Shown piece by piece: positions 5,850 through 6,755 of a DNA stretch of 6,755 nt (position 1 is the stretch's first letter; each line of letters starts with the position of its first letter). The stretch is from NCBI GenBank assembly GCA_031553655.1, contig JAVBLG010000123.1:1-6755 (forward strand), written 5' to 3'. The position numbers were made by a program, and so were the translations under genes. This DNA is from JAVBLG01 sp031553655. Lineage in GTDB: Bacteria; Desulfobacterota; Desulfovibrionia; Desulfovibrionales; Desulfovibrionaceae. Under the pieces are notes generated by a model. The model worked only from the letters and a program-made list of their open reading frames with translations, was not told the origin of the DNA and did no database searches.

Positions 5850-6608
5850 GACGCCGTAGAAAAAAAACCGCACAGAGGGGTATATCTAATCCCCAACATG
5901 ATCACCACGTTCAGCCTGTTCGCCGGTTTTTTAGGCATGGCCTGGGCTATTGGCGGAGATTTTGACCGCGCCGCCATGGCTGTGCTTTTTTCCGCGCTCA
6001 TGGATGGGCTGGACGGCAAAATAGCCAGGCTTACCCACACTTCCAGTGAATTCGGCGTACAGTACGATTCCCTGGCCGACGTGGTGGCCTTTGGCGCGGC
6101 CCCGGCCGTAATTATGTGGCAATGGCAGCTTACGGATCTCGGCCGTTTCGGCCTGGCCGCCGGTTTTATTTTTGTGGCCTGCGGCGCTTTGCGTCTGGCC
6201 CGCTTCAATATTTCCACAGCTGTGGTCAACAAGAAGTTTTTCATCGGTCTGCCTATTCCGGCAGCCGGTTGCGCGGCCATCAGCCTTATTCTGTTCAAGG
6301 ACTTCGTCCCCACATTCATGGTCGGAGCCATGCCGCAGATCACCGCCTGTTTCATGATTCTCCTGGGCATACTCATGGTCAGCAGGGTGCGCTATTTCTC
6401 CTTCAAGGAATACGCTTTCCTGCGCGCCAGGCCCTTCAGCTCCATGATTACAGCCCTGTTGCTGTTTTCACTCATCGTATCCCAACCCCGCCTGCTACTG
6501 TTTAGTTTGATGATCGCCTATATCTTCCTGGGGTTAATTTATACTTTCTTCATCCTGCCACGCCGCAACCGCGAACTGATGCGCAACTTGTCGGTCGAGC
6601 CGGAGTAA
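5847..6608 (+). CDS. pssA: CDP-diacylglycerol-serine O-phosphatidyltransferase (phosphatidylserine synthase)
   Basis: Membrane enzyme that condenses CDP-diacylglycerol with L-serine to give phosphatidylserine and CMP, the step before Psd. The 253 residues fit the membrane-bound CDP-alcohol phosphotransferase type (the Bacillus/Helicobacter kind), not the phospholipase-D-like E. coli PssA. The catalytic signature D-x2-DG-x2-AR-x8-G-x3-D-x3-D is complete at residues 53-78 (Asp53, Asp56, Gly57, Ala60, Arg61, Gly70, Asp74, Asp78). Its aspartates bind the divalent metal and activate the serine hydroxyl. The N-terminal YLIPNMITTFSLFAGF (13-28) is typical of PssA within the superfamily and argues against PgsA. 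About six to eight hydrophobic segments span residues 18-235, and the last 18 residues are charged. The start is TTG, which may lower expression relative to psd. In several relatives of Desulfovibrio, pssA is followed by leuA; here only 147 bases of low-complexity DNA follow before the window ends. Confidence 0.94.
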   Translation: MDAVEKKPHRGVYLIPNMITTFSLFAGFLGMAWAIGGDFDRAAMAVLFSALMDGLDGKIARLTHTSSEFGVQYDSLADVVAFGAAPAVIMWQWQLTDLGRFGLAAGFIFVACGALRLARFNISTAVVNKKFFIGLPIPAAGCAAISLILFKDFVPTFMVGAMPQITACFMILLGILMVSRVRYFSFKEYAFLRARPFSSMITALLLFSLIVSQPRLLLFSLMIAYIFLGLIYTFFILPRRNRELMRNLSVEPE

Positions 6609-6755
6609 ATGGTTATTCTGTAGGGGGGGGGGGGGGGCCGGGTGTGGGTGTGAGGCGGGGGGGGAGGATCCCCCGCCCCCCCACCCCCCGACGCGGGGCG
6701 CCCCCCCCCGGCCGGGCTGGGGGGGGCGGGGCGGCGCCCCGCCCCGGCGAGGAGA
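6609..6755. other. Extreme G/C low-complexity right edge
   Basis: No gene is visible. The stretch opens with a run of 15 G (6623-6637), followed by GGG at 6640-6642 and 6646-6648 and G8 at 6657-6664, a G-quadruplex pattern on the plus strand. Several perfect inverted repeats follow: GGCGGGGG (6654-6661) with CCCCCGCC (6670-6677), the palindrome GGGGCGCCCC (6695-6704), and GGGGCGGGGC (6723-6732) with GCCCCGCCCC (6736-6745) around a 3-base loop. The hairpin at 6654-6677 could act after pssA but has no T-run. The composition is so unlike the rest of the window that a sequencing or assembly artefact at a contig end is a serious alternative to a real intergenic element. Confidence 0.55.

Noticed and set aside
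5241..5873. Minus-strand open frame of 210 codons across psd
   Set aside because: It lies opposite psd, which has all catalytic motifs, and its own translation resembles no family. It is best explained as a shadow.
5747..6376. Minus-strand open frame of 209 codons across pssA
   Set aside because: It has no recognisable domain and lies opposite the complete CDP-alcohol phosphotransferase motif of pssA.
1..6755. Novel defence system or mobile element
   Set aside because: All five genes are membrane-transport, phospholipid or GNAT-fold genes. There is no transposase, integrase, nuclease, helicase, toxin or target-site duplication.

Overview
The window holds five forward-strand genes. They encode a GNAT/FemAB-like protein of unknown role, two tandem CPA2 cation:proton antiporters (one YbaL-like, one KefB-like), phosphatidylserine decarboxylase (psd) and phosphatidylserine synthase (pssA). 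The organism is probably a Gram-negative proteobacterium that makes phosphatidylethanolamine. The codon bias towards GCC/CTG, the G/C-run intergenic DNA and the psd-pssA pair suggest a Desulfovibrio-like sulfate reducer. This is an inference from general resemblance and no marker gene confirms it.

Layout: positions 1-253 carry no confident gene. They contain a striking nested inverted repeat built from G- and C-runs (96-165), then an AT-rich stretch (166-253) that probably holds the promoter of the first unit. The first unit (254-4992) is tightly packed, with gaps of 9 and 23 bases: the GNAT-like gene, the YbaL-like antiporter and the KefB-like antiporter. A 116-base gap with an imperfect stem-loop and a promoter-like A/T-rich segment separates it from psd (5109-5750). 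A 96-base gap then leads to pssA (5847-6608), which starts at TTG. The last 147 bases are extremely G/C-rich low-complexity sequence that is either an intergenic G-run element or poor-quality sequence at a contig end.

How the genes work together: PssA condenses CDP-diacylglycerol with serine to form phosphatidylserine, and Psd decarboxylates it to phosphatidylethanolamine, so the right-hand pair completes one membrane-lipid pathway. The two antiporters probably exchange K+ or Na+ for H+ across the inner membrane. Their cytoplasmic nucleotide-binding domains differ, so they may respond to different signals. The GNAT-like protein has no assignable substrate. I found no defence system, mobile element, CRISPR array, tRNA or rRNA. 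The window looks mostly like ordinary housekeeping DNA, and the less ordinary signals are in the intergenic G/C-run elements and the uncharacterised first gene.
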